64,000 nt of DNA from assembly GCF_004770745.1 (NCBI RefSeq), contig NZ_RQGD01000045.1, forward strand, positions 62,001 to 126,000, read 5' to 3'. Source of the stretch: Leptospira ognonensis (GTDB lineage: Bacteria > Spirochaetota > Leptospiria > Leptospirales > Leptospiraceae). Of this stretch, positions 36,155 to 43,946 are shown piece by piece. A program made the translations under genes and the position numbers. A model generated the notes under the pieces. It ran no database searches. It was not told the origin of the DNA and saw nothing but the letters and a program-made list of their open reading frames with translations. The number at the start of each line of letters is the position of its first letter. Positions within the stretch are counted from its first letter, which is position 1.

Positions 36155-37612
36155 ATGCCCAAGAACTATATCACAGACATATTTGTCATATTATTCTACT
36201 TCATCGCCGTTTTCTATTTTGGATTTCATTTTTCAAAACGCAAATCCTCGGAAGAGGATTTTTATCTAGGTAAAAAACAGATTCATTGGGTATGGCTTTT
36301 ATTCTCCCTTGTCGCTACCGAGACATCGAGTTTGACCTTTCTTTCTATACCTTCTCTGTCCTATAAAGGGGACTACTCATTTCTACAAGTTAGCATAGGA
36401 TATATTTTCGGGCGGACAATCGTCGCCTACCTACTCCTCCCTGCCTATTTTGGAGGCGAACGAATTTCAATTTATGAATATCTGAAAGAAAGATTTGGAA
36501 CATCTGCGCAGAGATCGATGTCTCTCATTTTCACTGTCTCACGGATTCTCGGCGATGGCATTCGTTTGTATGTAACTTCGTTGCCAATCGCATTTTTAAT
36601 CAGTCGTATGAATCTTTTTGCTTGGAATGAAACACACGTAGGCATCATTTCTCTATTTTTACTTTCGATCGCGACAATCATCTATTCAGTGTATGGCGGT
36701 TTTAGAGCCATCGTTTTTACTGATTCCCTGCAGTTAGTCATTTATTTGCTAGGTGGATTGTTTTCTCTTGGTCTCCTGATACACTTAACCTCCCACCAAA
36801 ATAATCTCTACGGAACATTCACTCAACTATTTGACTCAGGCAAACTTTCGATTTTTCATTTGCATTGGCTGGATACAGATAATTCCTACTTTTTTTTATT
36901 TGCCATATTAGGAGGTGCATTCATTTCCATCGGGTCGCACGGCACTGATTTGATGTTAGTCCAAAGGATCATTGCTTCAAAAGATTTACAAACAGGACAA
37001 AAGATTTTAATCTCTAGCGGCATTTTTGTCTGCATTCAATTTTTGTTATTTTTATCTATAGGATCACTTCTCTATATATTTTTCCAGGGCAAAACGGTAG
37101 CTCCCGATAAAGCCTTTAGCTTATTTATCATAGAAGAAATTCCATCTCCTTTTCTTGGCTTACTACTCTCAGCCATCCTTGCTAGTGCCATGTCTACACT
37201 TTCTTCTACCATCAATTCTCTTTCTTTGACTTGGGCCAGAGACTGGGGAATGGATCGATTTTTTAGTCCCAAACTCATTAGTTTGATCTTTGGAGTTATT
37301 TTATTTTTCTCCTCACTTGTTCCGTTTGCGCTCAGCGAACAACTTGAGAAAGGAATATTAGAAGTTGGTTTAACGATTTTTTCTTATACGCTTGGCCCAA
37401 CGATCGCACTATTTTTATTTGCGTCAAAAAGGTCGAAGCCAAAATTCCCCAACTGGATCATTTCACCCTTGTTATTTGGCTCTATCTTAATACTTATTAT
37501 ACTAACCCAGAGCATCAAATTGCCCTTCACAACCTTGATTCCGGCAGGCATCTTTATTTTTAGCTCAGGCTGGACGCTCCTCCACTTGGCTTTCTCCGGA
37601 TCGCGATCATAG
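36155..37612 (+). CDS. Sodium/solute symporter family transporter
   Basis: This 485-residue protein has about 13 transmembrane segments of the SSS family (FYFGFHFSKRKSSEEDFYLGKKQIHW near the start is typical), including GAFISIGSHGTDLMLVQRI and ASAMSTLSSTINSLS. It probably imports an organic solute with sodium. The substrate is unknown. The end overlaps the convergent SpoIIE-type phosphatase gene by 53 bases. Confidence 0.9.
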   Translation: MPKNYITDIFVILFYFIAVFYFGFHFSKRKSSEEDFYLGKKQIHWVWLLFSLVATETSSLTFLSIPSLSYKGDYSFLQVSIGYIFGRTIVAYLLLPAYFGGERISIYEYLKERFGTSAQRSMSLIFTVSRILGDGIRLYVTSLPIAFLISRMNLFAWNETHVGIISLFLLSIATIIYSVYGGFRAIVFTDSLQLVIYLLGGLFSLGLLIHLTSHQNNLYGTFTQLFDSGKLSIFHLHWLDTDNSYFFLFAILGGAFISIGSHGTDLMLVQRIIASKDLQTGQKILISSGIFVCIQFLLFLSIGSLLYIFFQGKTVAPDKAFSLFIIEEIPSPFLGLLLSAILASAMSTLSSTINSLSLTWARDWGMDRFFSPKLISLIFGVILFFSSLVPFALSEQLEKGILEVGLTIFSYTLGPTIALFLFASKRSKPKFPNWIISPLLFGSILILIILTQSIKLPFTTLIPAGIFIFSSGWTLLHLAFSGSRS

Positions 37613-40562
37613 CCATATCATCGTTTAATGTAGAGACTCCTGGTTTCGTCAATATCTCTCCCGTATGTCTCTCTGCCTCATTCACTAAGATTGCCATGAA
37701 ATCTGAGGCAGAATTTTTCCCATTAGAGAGAAGGATTTCATTGATTCGTTCCCTGCCAAAAAAAATTCTATTTTGATCTCTGGCTTCATCTAAGCCATCT
37801 GTATGTTCGAAAAATATATCACCTTCATCCAGTATCACTCCACGTCTCTCAATGGTTGTTTCGAAAAATGAATTTTCATCCATCCCGAGTGGTAAGCCCC
37901 CCGCTGGGAGTTCATGGATTTTATGCTTTGAAGCATCATAAAACAAAGGTTTGATGTGACCTGCTGAGATATATTCTATTTGTGTATTTTTAGAATCATA
38001 AACTCCCAAAAAGAATGTAATAAAAATATGATCAGGCGTTTCTTCATAAAGATAAGCATTTAGTTCCAATAAGATTTTTTTAAGATTTCTTTCCCCTCTT
38101 CGTAAAATCGATCGTAGTTGAGAGCGAAATAAGGCCATGATGATGGCAGGACCTACCCCATGATTGGAAACATCTCCGATACAAAATGCGAGTTTGCCCT
38201 CGGAAAGGTCTATAAAATCATAATAATCTCCACCAACGCCTGTCATGGCCTTATAGAATCCAGTTAGTTCCAATGTATCAGAAAGACTCGTGGGTAGTTT
38301 CTCGGGGAGTAATCTTTTTTGTATTTCTTCTGCAGCGGCAAGTTCACCACGCATTTCTTCTCGCTCTCTTAATCCCACCACCATGTCGTTTAAAGAGTCA
38401 CTCAAAATTCCGACTTCATCATAACCAGCTTTTGGAAAGGATACTTGCAGATTTCCTTTTTCAATTTCTTCCGCTTTTTTACTAATGAGTTTTAATTTGC
38501 GAACAAAAAACCAGGCAAATAGATACGCGAGAAAAACAGCGACAAGACAGATGATTCCTACGTAGCGAATGGTTTCATCCCTATTGTTTCGAATTTGCCT
38601 TAGACCTTCCGTTCGATCGATGATAAGAAGATTATAACCAAGCAAGTCCCTTTGCAGAATATCATAAAGCAAACCTTTAGATTCACTTTTCGATTGTATG
38701 ATCGGCGTTGTATCGAGATACCACATCATTTCCTCTGCTTCTGATCTGCTTCGAATATGAACGCCTGAATCTTCAAAAACGGAAACCCCTTTAAAACTGG
38801 GCAGTTCAGTTTCAGAATTCCCAGAAAGAATCCACTCTCTTAGAAGTTTTAACTTTTGAGCTTCCATTTTTCGAGTCTGCAAATCTTTAAAGTAATGATC
38901 TAATTGTTGTTTGTTTGACTGAAAAGAGACAAAGACAAAATCTTGCAAAGCAAAATCTCGCAGATGTCGATAAGAATCATCTAATATCTGTTCATTAAAA
39001 CCAGAATAATCATCCTTTGCAACTGTTAATCGCTCTATTTCGTCTTTCTTTTCTTCAGCCAGTGATTCTAGTTTTTGAATTTCGAATTGAATTTCCTCTG
39101 GATCGATTGGTTTCTCATTCGGACTTAAATTTGTTTTTAAACTCGTCTGTAATTTCACGATGTCTGAATCTATTTTCCCAAGTTGCAATTTTAGATCTTC
39201 GAGATTCTTCTTCCAGTTTTTGTAATAAGTGACGAGTCCCGCTTTTGCAGGAGAGAGTTCGTTAAACAGATTTTCTCGCTTATCCAATAATTTCCGATAG
39301 GCTGACGATAAATTGACAAATTCTTTATCGGATCCTGGCTTCTTCTTGCTACTCGTGCGTAGCTCAGTGATCCGGGCGCGAAGTTTCGTGGACAATAATT
39401 TGATTTCTCCAGCGATGGTTCGATCCTCTTCTAAAATTTTATCGTACGTTGTGTTTCCACTGGCAATTGATTCATAGATTTTAATTGCTCGAACGGCCGA
39501 AGTAGGATTTTTGAAAATCGGCCGGTAAGAAACTTCATACTGCCTACCATTAATATCGTACGTTTTGGAACTTAGTTGACCGATCTGTAGTTTCGTTTGG
39601 TTTTCGTTAAAGAAGGATTTTTTTTCGGATATAAAACTTTGATTTCCAAACAATTTTTTCCCCGTCTGACTAGAGTTAGACATGATCTGCCCTGTATCCA
39701 TATTTTCCTTCCCTGTATGATCGTAAGAAAGAATTCTAATTTTTTCGGGACTTAGACCCAAGGCCAAGATTTGATCTTGAAATGAATCTCTGAAAAAAAT
39801 TTGCAATGCCTTGTTTAAAGCAGATTCAAACGAAATTTCTTTTGCTTTTGCAACCTTGCCTCTCTGGGCTAATTGAATCGATAAAGACTCAAGCGTTGTG
39901 AGCTTTCGTTTTATCTCGGTTTGATTGGCTTCCGATTCTTTGACAGCATTTACTGCCGCTTTTAATGCCGTAATTTCATTTTCCGCATCTTGGAGTTCTT
40001 GGCTTGCTTTCTCCTTTGTAATCTTCTGAATCGCAGCCTTTTCTGCCAGCATTTGCAACTTCGACAATGACCGCTCGTCAATCAATGCTCCTGATCTTTT
40101 TTTTAACTGATTTTTTACTTTCGCTTCAAAATCAGATATTTCCTTTTCGGAAAGGTATTTTGAGAAATAGGTATCCTCGGAACTATAAATATTTTTTTTC
40201 TTAAGATTTAACCCTAAGGATTTTCCAAGATCTTTCAGAGTGCCCAAAAAACCTGTTTCCTGTTTTACAACAACTCGCCTAAACTTAGTTAGTTCTTTTT
40301 TCTTTTCACGAACACGAATCTTAAATTCTTCAATCAAAACTAAACTTCGATTCAGGTTTTCCAAATCCAAAACGATTGTATTTACGAACTCTAAAGGCAT
40401 TTTGATTTCTGCATTTATTTTTTGGCTTAAGGCATTCTTTTGCTGATTGTAATTGATCACCGTGGTCACAGAGACGATTGCAAAAATAAGCAAGACCGTA
40501 AAAAATGAAAGTTTGATACGAATGCCAGGCGAGATGATTCGCAAGACTTGTTTTTTATTCAT
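37560..40562 (-). CDS. SpoIIE-type PP2C phosphatase with large extracytoplasmic sensor
   Basis: This 1000-residue protein has a transmembrane segment (about 17-37), a very long extracytoplasmic part (about 38-665) rich in predicted coiled coil, a second segment (about 675-692), a HAMP-like linker, and a PP2C/SpoIIE domain (about 770-990). Metal aspartates are visible in GVGGDYYDFI, CIGDVSNHGVGP, HTDGLDEARD and NDDMAMIAIRR. It should dephosphorylate the STAS protein encoded two genes upstream. The start overlaps the anti-sigma kinase by 8 bases. Confidence 0.92.
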   Translation of the reverse strand: MNKKQVLRIISPGIRIKLSFFTVLLIFAIVSVTTVINYNQQKNALSQKINAEIKMPLEFVNTIVLDLENLNRSLVLIEEFKIRVREKKKELTKFRRVVVKQETGFLGTLKDLGKSLGLNLKKKNIYSSEDTYFSKYLSEKEISDFEAKVKNQLKKRSGALIDERSLSKLQMLAEKAAIQKITKEKASQELQDAENEITALKAAVNAVKESEANQTEIKRKLTTLESLSIQLAQRGKVAKAKEISFESALNKALQIFFRDSFQDQILALGLSPEKIRILSYDHTGKENMDTGQIMSNSSQTGKKLFGNQSFISEKKSFFNENQTKLQIGQLSSKTYDINGRQYEVSYRPIFKNPTSAVRAIKIYESIASGNTTYDKILEEDRTIAGEIKLLSTKLRARITELRTSSKKKPGSDKEFVNLSSAYRKLLDKRENLFNELSPAKAGLVTYYKNWKKNLEDLKLQLGKIDSDIVKLQTSLKTNLSPNEKPIDPEEIQFEIQKLESLAEEKKDEIERLTVAKDDYSGFNEQILDDSYRHLRDFALQDFVFVSFQSNKQQLDHYFKDLQTRKMEAQKLKLLREWILSGNSETELPSFKGVSVFEDSGVHIRSRSEAEEMMWYLDTTPIIQSKSESKGLLYDILQRDLLGYNLLIIDRTEGLRQIRNNRDETIRYVGIICLVAVFLAYLFAWFFVRKLKLISKKAEEIEKGNLQVSFPKAGYDEVGILSDSLNDMVVGLREREEMRGELAAAEEIQKRLLPEKLPTSLSDTLELTGFYKAMTGVGGDYYDFIDLSEGKLAFCIGDVSNHGVGPAIIMALFRSQLRSILRRGERNLKKILLELNAYLYEETPDHIFITFFLGVYDSKNTQIEYISAGHIKPLFYDASKHKIHELPAGGLPLGMDENSFFETTIERRGVILDEGDIFFEHTDGLDEARDQNRIFFGRERINEILLSNGKNSASDFMAILVNEAERHTGEILTKPGVSTLNDDMAMIAIRRKPSGGASSLS

Positions 40563-40986
40563 GATTTCCTTTCCGAAAAAATAGCGTTACTTGGTTTTTA
40601 TTTTCTAACGAAATCCGCTTATAATAAAGTCGAGTTAACTTTTTTAATGCACTTAGACCGAAGCCGCCTTCCGCACCCGAATCATAAAGAGATTCCAAGG
40701 TTGGACCGATCGCATGATTGGGATCAAAAGCAAGCGCGTCGTCCACAATTACCATTTTCCAAAACGTCGGAAACGATAAGAGCCTGATTTCAATTTTTTG
40801 TTTTCTAGAATTTAAATTGCCATGTTCTATGATATTGCTTACCAGTTCATCCATGCAAAAAATGATCCGGTTTCTGAGAATTGAAGAGCCTTCCTCTGCA
40901 AGAAATTTGCGAATTTCATTACGAAAACCTGATAAATGTTCAACGCTTGGATCTAAAAAGAGAACTCTTTCGGCAAGGGATCGCAT
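40555..40986 (-). CDS. RsbW-type anti-sigma kinase
   Basis: This 143-residue GHKL ATPase has the N box DELVSNIIEHGN (Glu47, Asn51) and a glycine segment GGFGLSALKKL. It should phosphorylate the STAS protein at 40994 and bind an unidentified partner, usually a sigma factor. No sigma gene is adjacent. It sits between STAS (7-base gap) and the phosphatase (8-base overlap). Confidence 0.88.
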   Translation of the reverse strand: MRSLAERVLFLDPSVEHLSGFRNEIRKFLAEEGSSILRNRIIFCMDELVSNIIEHGNLNSRKQKIEIRLLSFPTFWKMVIVDDALAFDPNHAIGPTLESLYDSGAEGGFGLSALKKLTRLYYKRISLENKNQVTLFFRKGNHE

Positions 40987-40993
40987 ATACTCA

Positions 40994-41335
40994 CTAAAAG
41001 TTTGCTAAAGCACCGTCCACGCTTGGAAACACTTTTACTTTTTTAGTGAAATACATAAGATCGAGCGTATCCTTTACCTCTTTTGAAAGATTGCAGAGGA
41101 CAAGATCTCCTGATTTTTCCTTCAAATACTTAAGTGTAGCACTTAAGACGCCGATTCCAGCTGACGAAATATAGGTGAGACTTGTAAAATCTAATATAAC
41201 ATTAGTGATACCGTTTCCTATCAAGAGTTCAAGTTGAAGTTTTAGATCGGGAGCCGTCTTTGCATCAATCTCGCCCGTAATTTGAAGTATGGAAGGATTT
41301 CCCGATTTCTTTTCAACGATTGTTAATTTTTCCAT
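40994..41335 (-). CDS. STAS-domain anti-sigma factor antagonist
   Basis: This 113-residue protein is a single STAS domain. The conserved turn reads TYISSAGIGVL, with Ser58 at the position phosphorylated in SpoIIAA and RsbV. Phosphorylated it would be inactive; the SpoIIE-type phosphatase in the same operon would reactivate it. Its ATG overlaps the stop of the previous gene by one base (TAATG). Confidence 0.92.
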   Translation of the reverse strand: MEKLTIVEKKSGNPSILQITGEIDAKTAPDLKLQLELLIGNGITNVILDFTSLTYISSAGIGVLSATLKYLKEKSGDLVLCNLSKEVKDTLDLMYFTKKVKVFPSVDGALANF

Positions 41336-42252
41336 TATGCTTTCCTTAAATTTTTCATCATGTCTTTGTCTTGAATGATTTTATAAAGTTTTCTTTCCAA
41401 ACCATCGATTTCAAAATAGAACTTAGAATCGGGGTCTCCCTCGAAAATATATGCATATTTGCGTATGCCTTGAATGGCCTTTTTGGCATTCCCTTCTAAA
41501 ATCCCTCGCGTCACAGAATAATAGATTTCAATTGCGAGTGAATCCCAAATATTTTTTCGAAAGCCCTCTTCTCTTTTATCCAAAGCGTTTAACAAGGTTT
41601 CTACTTCGGCTTTGTTATAGGTTTCAGTTTCATGATACGTAAGAATGTATTGGGATAAGAGTTTTTTACACCTAGATAAGTTATTTGATTTTGTAGCAAG
41701 TAATACCTGTTGGTAAAGATTATGAATGGTTTTTTCCAAATAAACTTTTTTGCGAGTCCCATCTAAACGGACTGTATCGAAGGCCTCTTTCATTTCATCT
41801 AGGCTCAATGTTTGAATCGAATCTTCGAAGCGTTTCTCATTTGTTTCCGCAGTTTCCTTTGCGAATGTCTTTAGTGGTCGTTCTATGATAAAAACAAACT
41901 CTCTAGCTTCCTCCGACTTCGCAAGCAAGGGAATCTCTCTAATATGTTCGAGAAAAAAAATGCACGAGTCACCTAATGCAGAGAGACTTTCAGCAATCGC
42001 CTGGGAGATGAGTCGCTTACACTGATGAGGAATCGTTTTTTCATAGGCAGGATCTTTCAGGTCTTCCTGGATTTTGTCCATCAGTCTAGATGCTGTCGTT
42101 GCTAAATGAGCCTTATCTCGCTCCCAACCACCGTAGACTAAAGATTCATATAGATACTTATTGAAGTTTTTTTTGCCTGCAAGTGCAAGGACCCGAATCG
42201 TCTTAATTAATTCCAGTGCGAGATCGGCAGGGATTGTGGTTCTTTGATTCAT
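41335..42252 (-). CDS. Helical protein of unknown function heading the partner-switching operon
   Basis: This 305-residue protein is not recognised. The start is put at ATG 42252; a TTG directly before it is in frame. It is almost wholly helical and charged, without membrane segments or signal peptide. It is coupled to the STAS gene (TAATG), so it is part of the switch operon and may sense input, bind the STAS protein or be its target. An 8-bp inverted repeat lies just upstream. Confidence 0.75.
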   Translation of the reverse strand: MNQRTTIPADLALELIKTIRVLALAGKKNFNKYLYESLVYGGWERDKAHLATTASRLMDKIQEDLKDPAYEKTIPHQCKRLISQAIAESLSALGDSCIFFLEHIREIPLLAKSEEAREFVFIIERPLKTFAKETAETNEKRFEDSIQTLSLDEMKEAFDTVRLDGTRKKVYLEKTIHNLYQQVLLATKSNNLSRCKKLLSQYILTYHETETYNKAEVETLLNALDKREEGFRKNIWDSLAIEIYYSVTRGILEGNAKKAIQGIRKYAYIFEGDPDSKFYFEIDGLERKLYKIIQDKDMMKNLRKA

Positions 42253-42259
42253 CAATTTT

Positions 42260-42311
42260 CTTTACAGCAAAGTATCCCTAGGTTATCCCTTGGGCAAATC
42301 TTACTGTAAAG
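42260..42311. repeat. Spaced inverted repeat before the partner-switching operon
   Basis: CTTTACAG (42260-42267) and CTGTAAAG (42304-42311) are perfect inverted copies, 36 bases apart, directly upstream of the operon start. The space holds CCTAGG and CCCTTGGG, both palindromes. It may be an operator or an RNA stem near the start codon. The significance is not tested. Confidence 0.4.
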
Positions 42312-42340
42312 ATAAATTCTAAACTAAAATGGAATTTGGA

Positions 42341-43639
42341 CTATCGCCTTCTTGTTTTTTTAGAAGCTGGCCCTCTATTTCCACCACCGTTTCCACCACC
42401 ACCTGGTCTTTGTGGCCTTCTTCCGCCTCCACCTCCGCCGCCGCCAGATCCATGAATCTTCGGAGCTTTTCCAGTATGTGATTCTACATTTTTGGAATGA
42501 AAAGGTTGTTCCCTGTCCACTGGTATGGAGATTCCAATCACCTTCTCAATGTCTTTGATCAACGAACGTTCGTCAGCCTCACAGATGGAAATGGCAATAC
42601 CTTTTGCACCTGCTCTTGCTGTTCTGCCAATCCGATGCACGTAGGTTTCAGGGACATATGGGATTTCAAAATTAATCACATGAGTGATGTCATCAATATC
42701 GATACCACGTGCGGCTAAGTCTGTCGCAACGAGTGCCCGATTTTTTCCCGATCGGAAGTCTTCTAAAGCACGCTGTCTTGCCGATTGTGATTTGTTTCCA
42801 TGGATGACATCTACTCTCACACCGTTTTTTGCCAAAAGTTCCGCGACCTTATTGGCACCATGTTTCGTTTTTGTAAAAACGATGGCTCTTTTTAGAGCTT
42901 TGTCTTTAAAGATGTGAAGGAGCAGATCCTTTTTTTGGTCTTTATCAACATACATAACCGATTGCGCAATGAGTTCTACAGTCGATGAAACGGGTGTTAC
43001 GTCAATACGAATGGGATTTACAAGAATGGATTGCGCCAGCTTTTCGATGTCAGGTGGCATTGTTGCTGAGAAAAATAAATTGTGCCGTTTTTTGGGTAAA
43101 AAAGTTAATATCTTTCTGATGGCATGAATAAAGCCCATATCGAGCATTCGATCTGCCTCATCGAGTATAAAAACTTCTAAGTTTGCAAGTGAGACATATC
43201 TTTGGTCCATGAGATCCACGAGTCTACCCGGAGTCGCAACGAGCACATCGACTCCACTCGCAAGAGCTTTTACTTGTGGCGATTGACCTACACCACCAAA
43301 CAGAACAGCTGTCTTGATTTGAAGGTATTTTCCGTATATTTTAAAACTATCATGTACTTGCACGGCTAGCTCACGTGTGGGAACGAGCACAAGAGTCCGC
43401 GGTTGTTTTGGCATGGTTTTACGATTATCAAGCATCAAATTATGAAGGATGGGAAGGGCAAAAGCTGCCGTTTTACCTGTTCCTGTTTGCGCACAACCAA
43501 GAAGGTCACGTTTTTCAAGTAATAATGGTACAGCCTGTATTTGAATCGGGGTTGGTTTCGTATAACCAGTCTCGTTCACTGCCTTGAGAATGTGGGGATC
43601 GAGCGATAGCTCGGAAAATGTTTCGATTTTTTTATGCAA
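42341..43639 (-). CDS. DEAD-box RNA helicase with glycine-rich tail
   Basis: This 432-residue protein has the full DEAD-box set: Q motif PTPIQ, motif I AQTGTGKT, DEAD, SAT, and HRIGRTARAG. After residue 380 comes a basic, glycine-rich tail (GGGGGGGG, RRPQRPGGGG, KKTRRR) that probably binds RNA without sequence preference, as in RhlE/CsdA-like helicases. It likely remodels rRNA or mRNA. It lies 85 bases upstream of the partner-switching operon in the same direction. Confidence 0.95.
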   Translation of the reverse strand: MHKKIETFSELSLDPHILKAVNETGYTKPTPIQIQAVPLLLEKRDLLGCAQTGTGKTAAFALPILHNLMLDNRKTMPKQPRTLVLVPTRELAVQVHDSFKIYGKYLQIKTAVLFGGVGQSPQVKALASGVDVLVATPGRLVDLMDQRYVSLANLEVFILDEADRMLDMGFIHAIRKILTFLPKKRHNLFFSATMPPDIEKLAQSILVNPIRIDVTPVSSTVELIAQSVMYVDKDQKKDLLLHIFKDKALKRAIVFTKTKHGANKVAELLAKNGVRVDVIHGNKSQSARQRALEDFRSGKNRALVATDLAARGIDIDDITHVINFEIPYVPETYVHRIGRTARAGAKGIAISICEADERSLIKDIEKVIGISIPVDREQPFHSKNVESHTGKAPKIHGSGGGGGGGGRRPQRPGGGGNGGGNRGPASKKTRRR

Positions 43640-43722
43640 GGGTTGCCTACGTATATCTTTCCAGAATTGAGAACCAAGCCAATTTGAATAGGGAAATAAA
43701 CCCCTAAGGGATGAAAAAAAAG

Positions 43723-43754
43723 TTGACGAAATGGAGAATTCTTACGTCTATAAA
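43723..43754 (+). promoter_or_regulatory. Putative promoter of the leu leader
   Basis: TTGACG (43723-43728) resembles a -35 box and TATAAA (43749-43754) a -10 box, but the 20-base spacing is longer than the usual 17. If used, transcription would begin near 43761, almost at the leader ATG (43763), so the leader peptide might be translated from a nearly leaderless RNA. Mapping of the 5' end is needed to decide. Confidence 0.4.
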
Positions 43755-43762
43755 GTCAGAAT

Positions 43763-43816
43763 ATGAAATCTTCTATCAACATTCCTAGTTCTCTCCTCCT
43801 CCTCGGACTCATATAA
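43763..43816 (+). CDS. Leucine-rich leader peptide of the leuA attenuator
   Basis: This 17-codon frame, too short for normal gene finding, reads MKSSINIPSSLLLLGLI and stops at TAA (43814-43816). Four consecutive leucines (bases 43793-43804) and a fifth (43808-43810) are all CTC, a codon used for only 2 of the 28 leucines in the following leuA. A ribosome starved for charged tRNA-Leu would stall here. The peptide has no expected function of its own. Position, codons and the downstream terminator together make the case strong although no Shine-Dalgarno sequence is seen. Confidence 0.82.
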   Translation: MKSSINIPSSLLLLGLI

Positions 43817-43846
43817 GTTCGAGGGAGAGAGTGCTTTGTCAATGGA

Positions 43847-43878
43847 GCCCGAGTCCCTCAAAGGATTCGGGCTTTTTT
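43847..43878 (+). terminator. Intrinsic terminator of the leuA attenuator
   Basis: GCCCGAGTCC (43847-43856) pairs with GGATTCGGGC (43863-43872), a 10-bp stem with one G-U pair and a 6-base loop, followed by six T (43873-43878). It lies 68 bases before the leuA start. An upstream hairpin (43801-43808 with 43817-43824) covers the leucine codons' end. Its 3' arm region (43818-43826) can instead pair with 43854-43862, which would break the terminator when the ribosome stalls. Confidence 0.85.
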
Positions 43879-43946
43879 GTTTGTAGCCTCCTGCAGACAA
43901 AAACCCCTTCCAATGAGAGTCCTCTGGCGATGGAAGGGGGGAAAAA

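Noticed and set aside
42359..42460. Repeated CCACC/CCGCC triplets resembling a DNA repeat
   Set aside because: They encode the glycine-rich tail of the DEAD-box helicase and are explained by protein composition.
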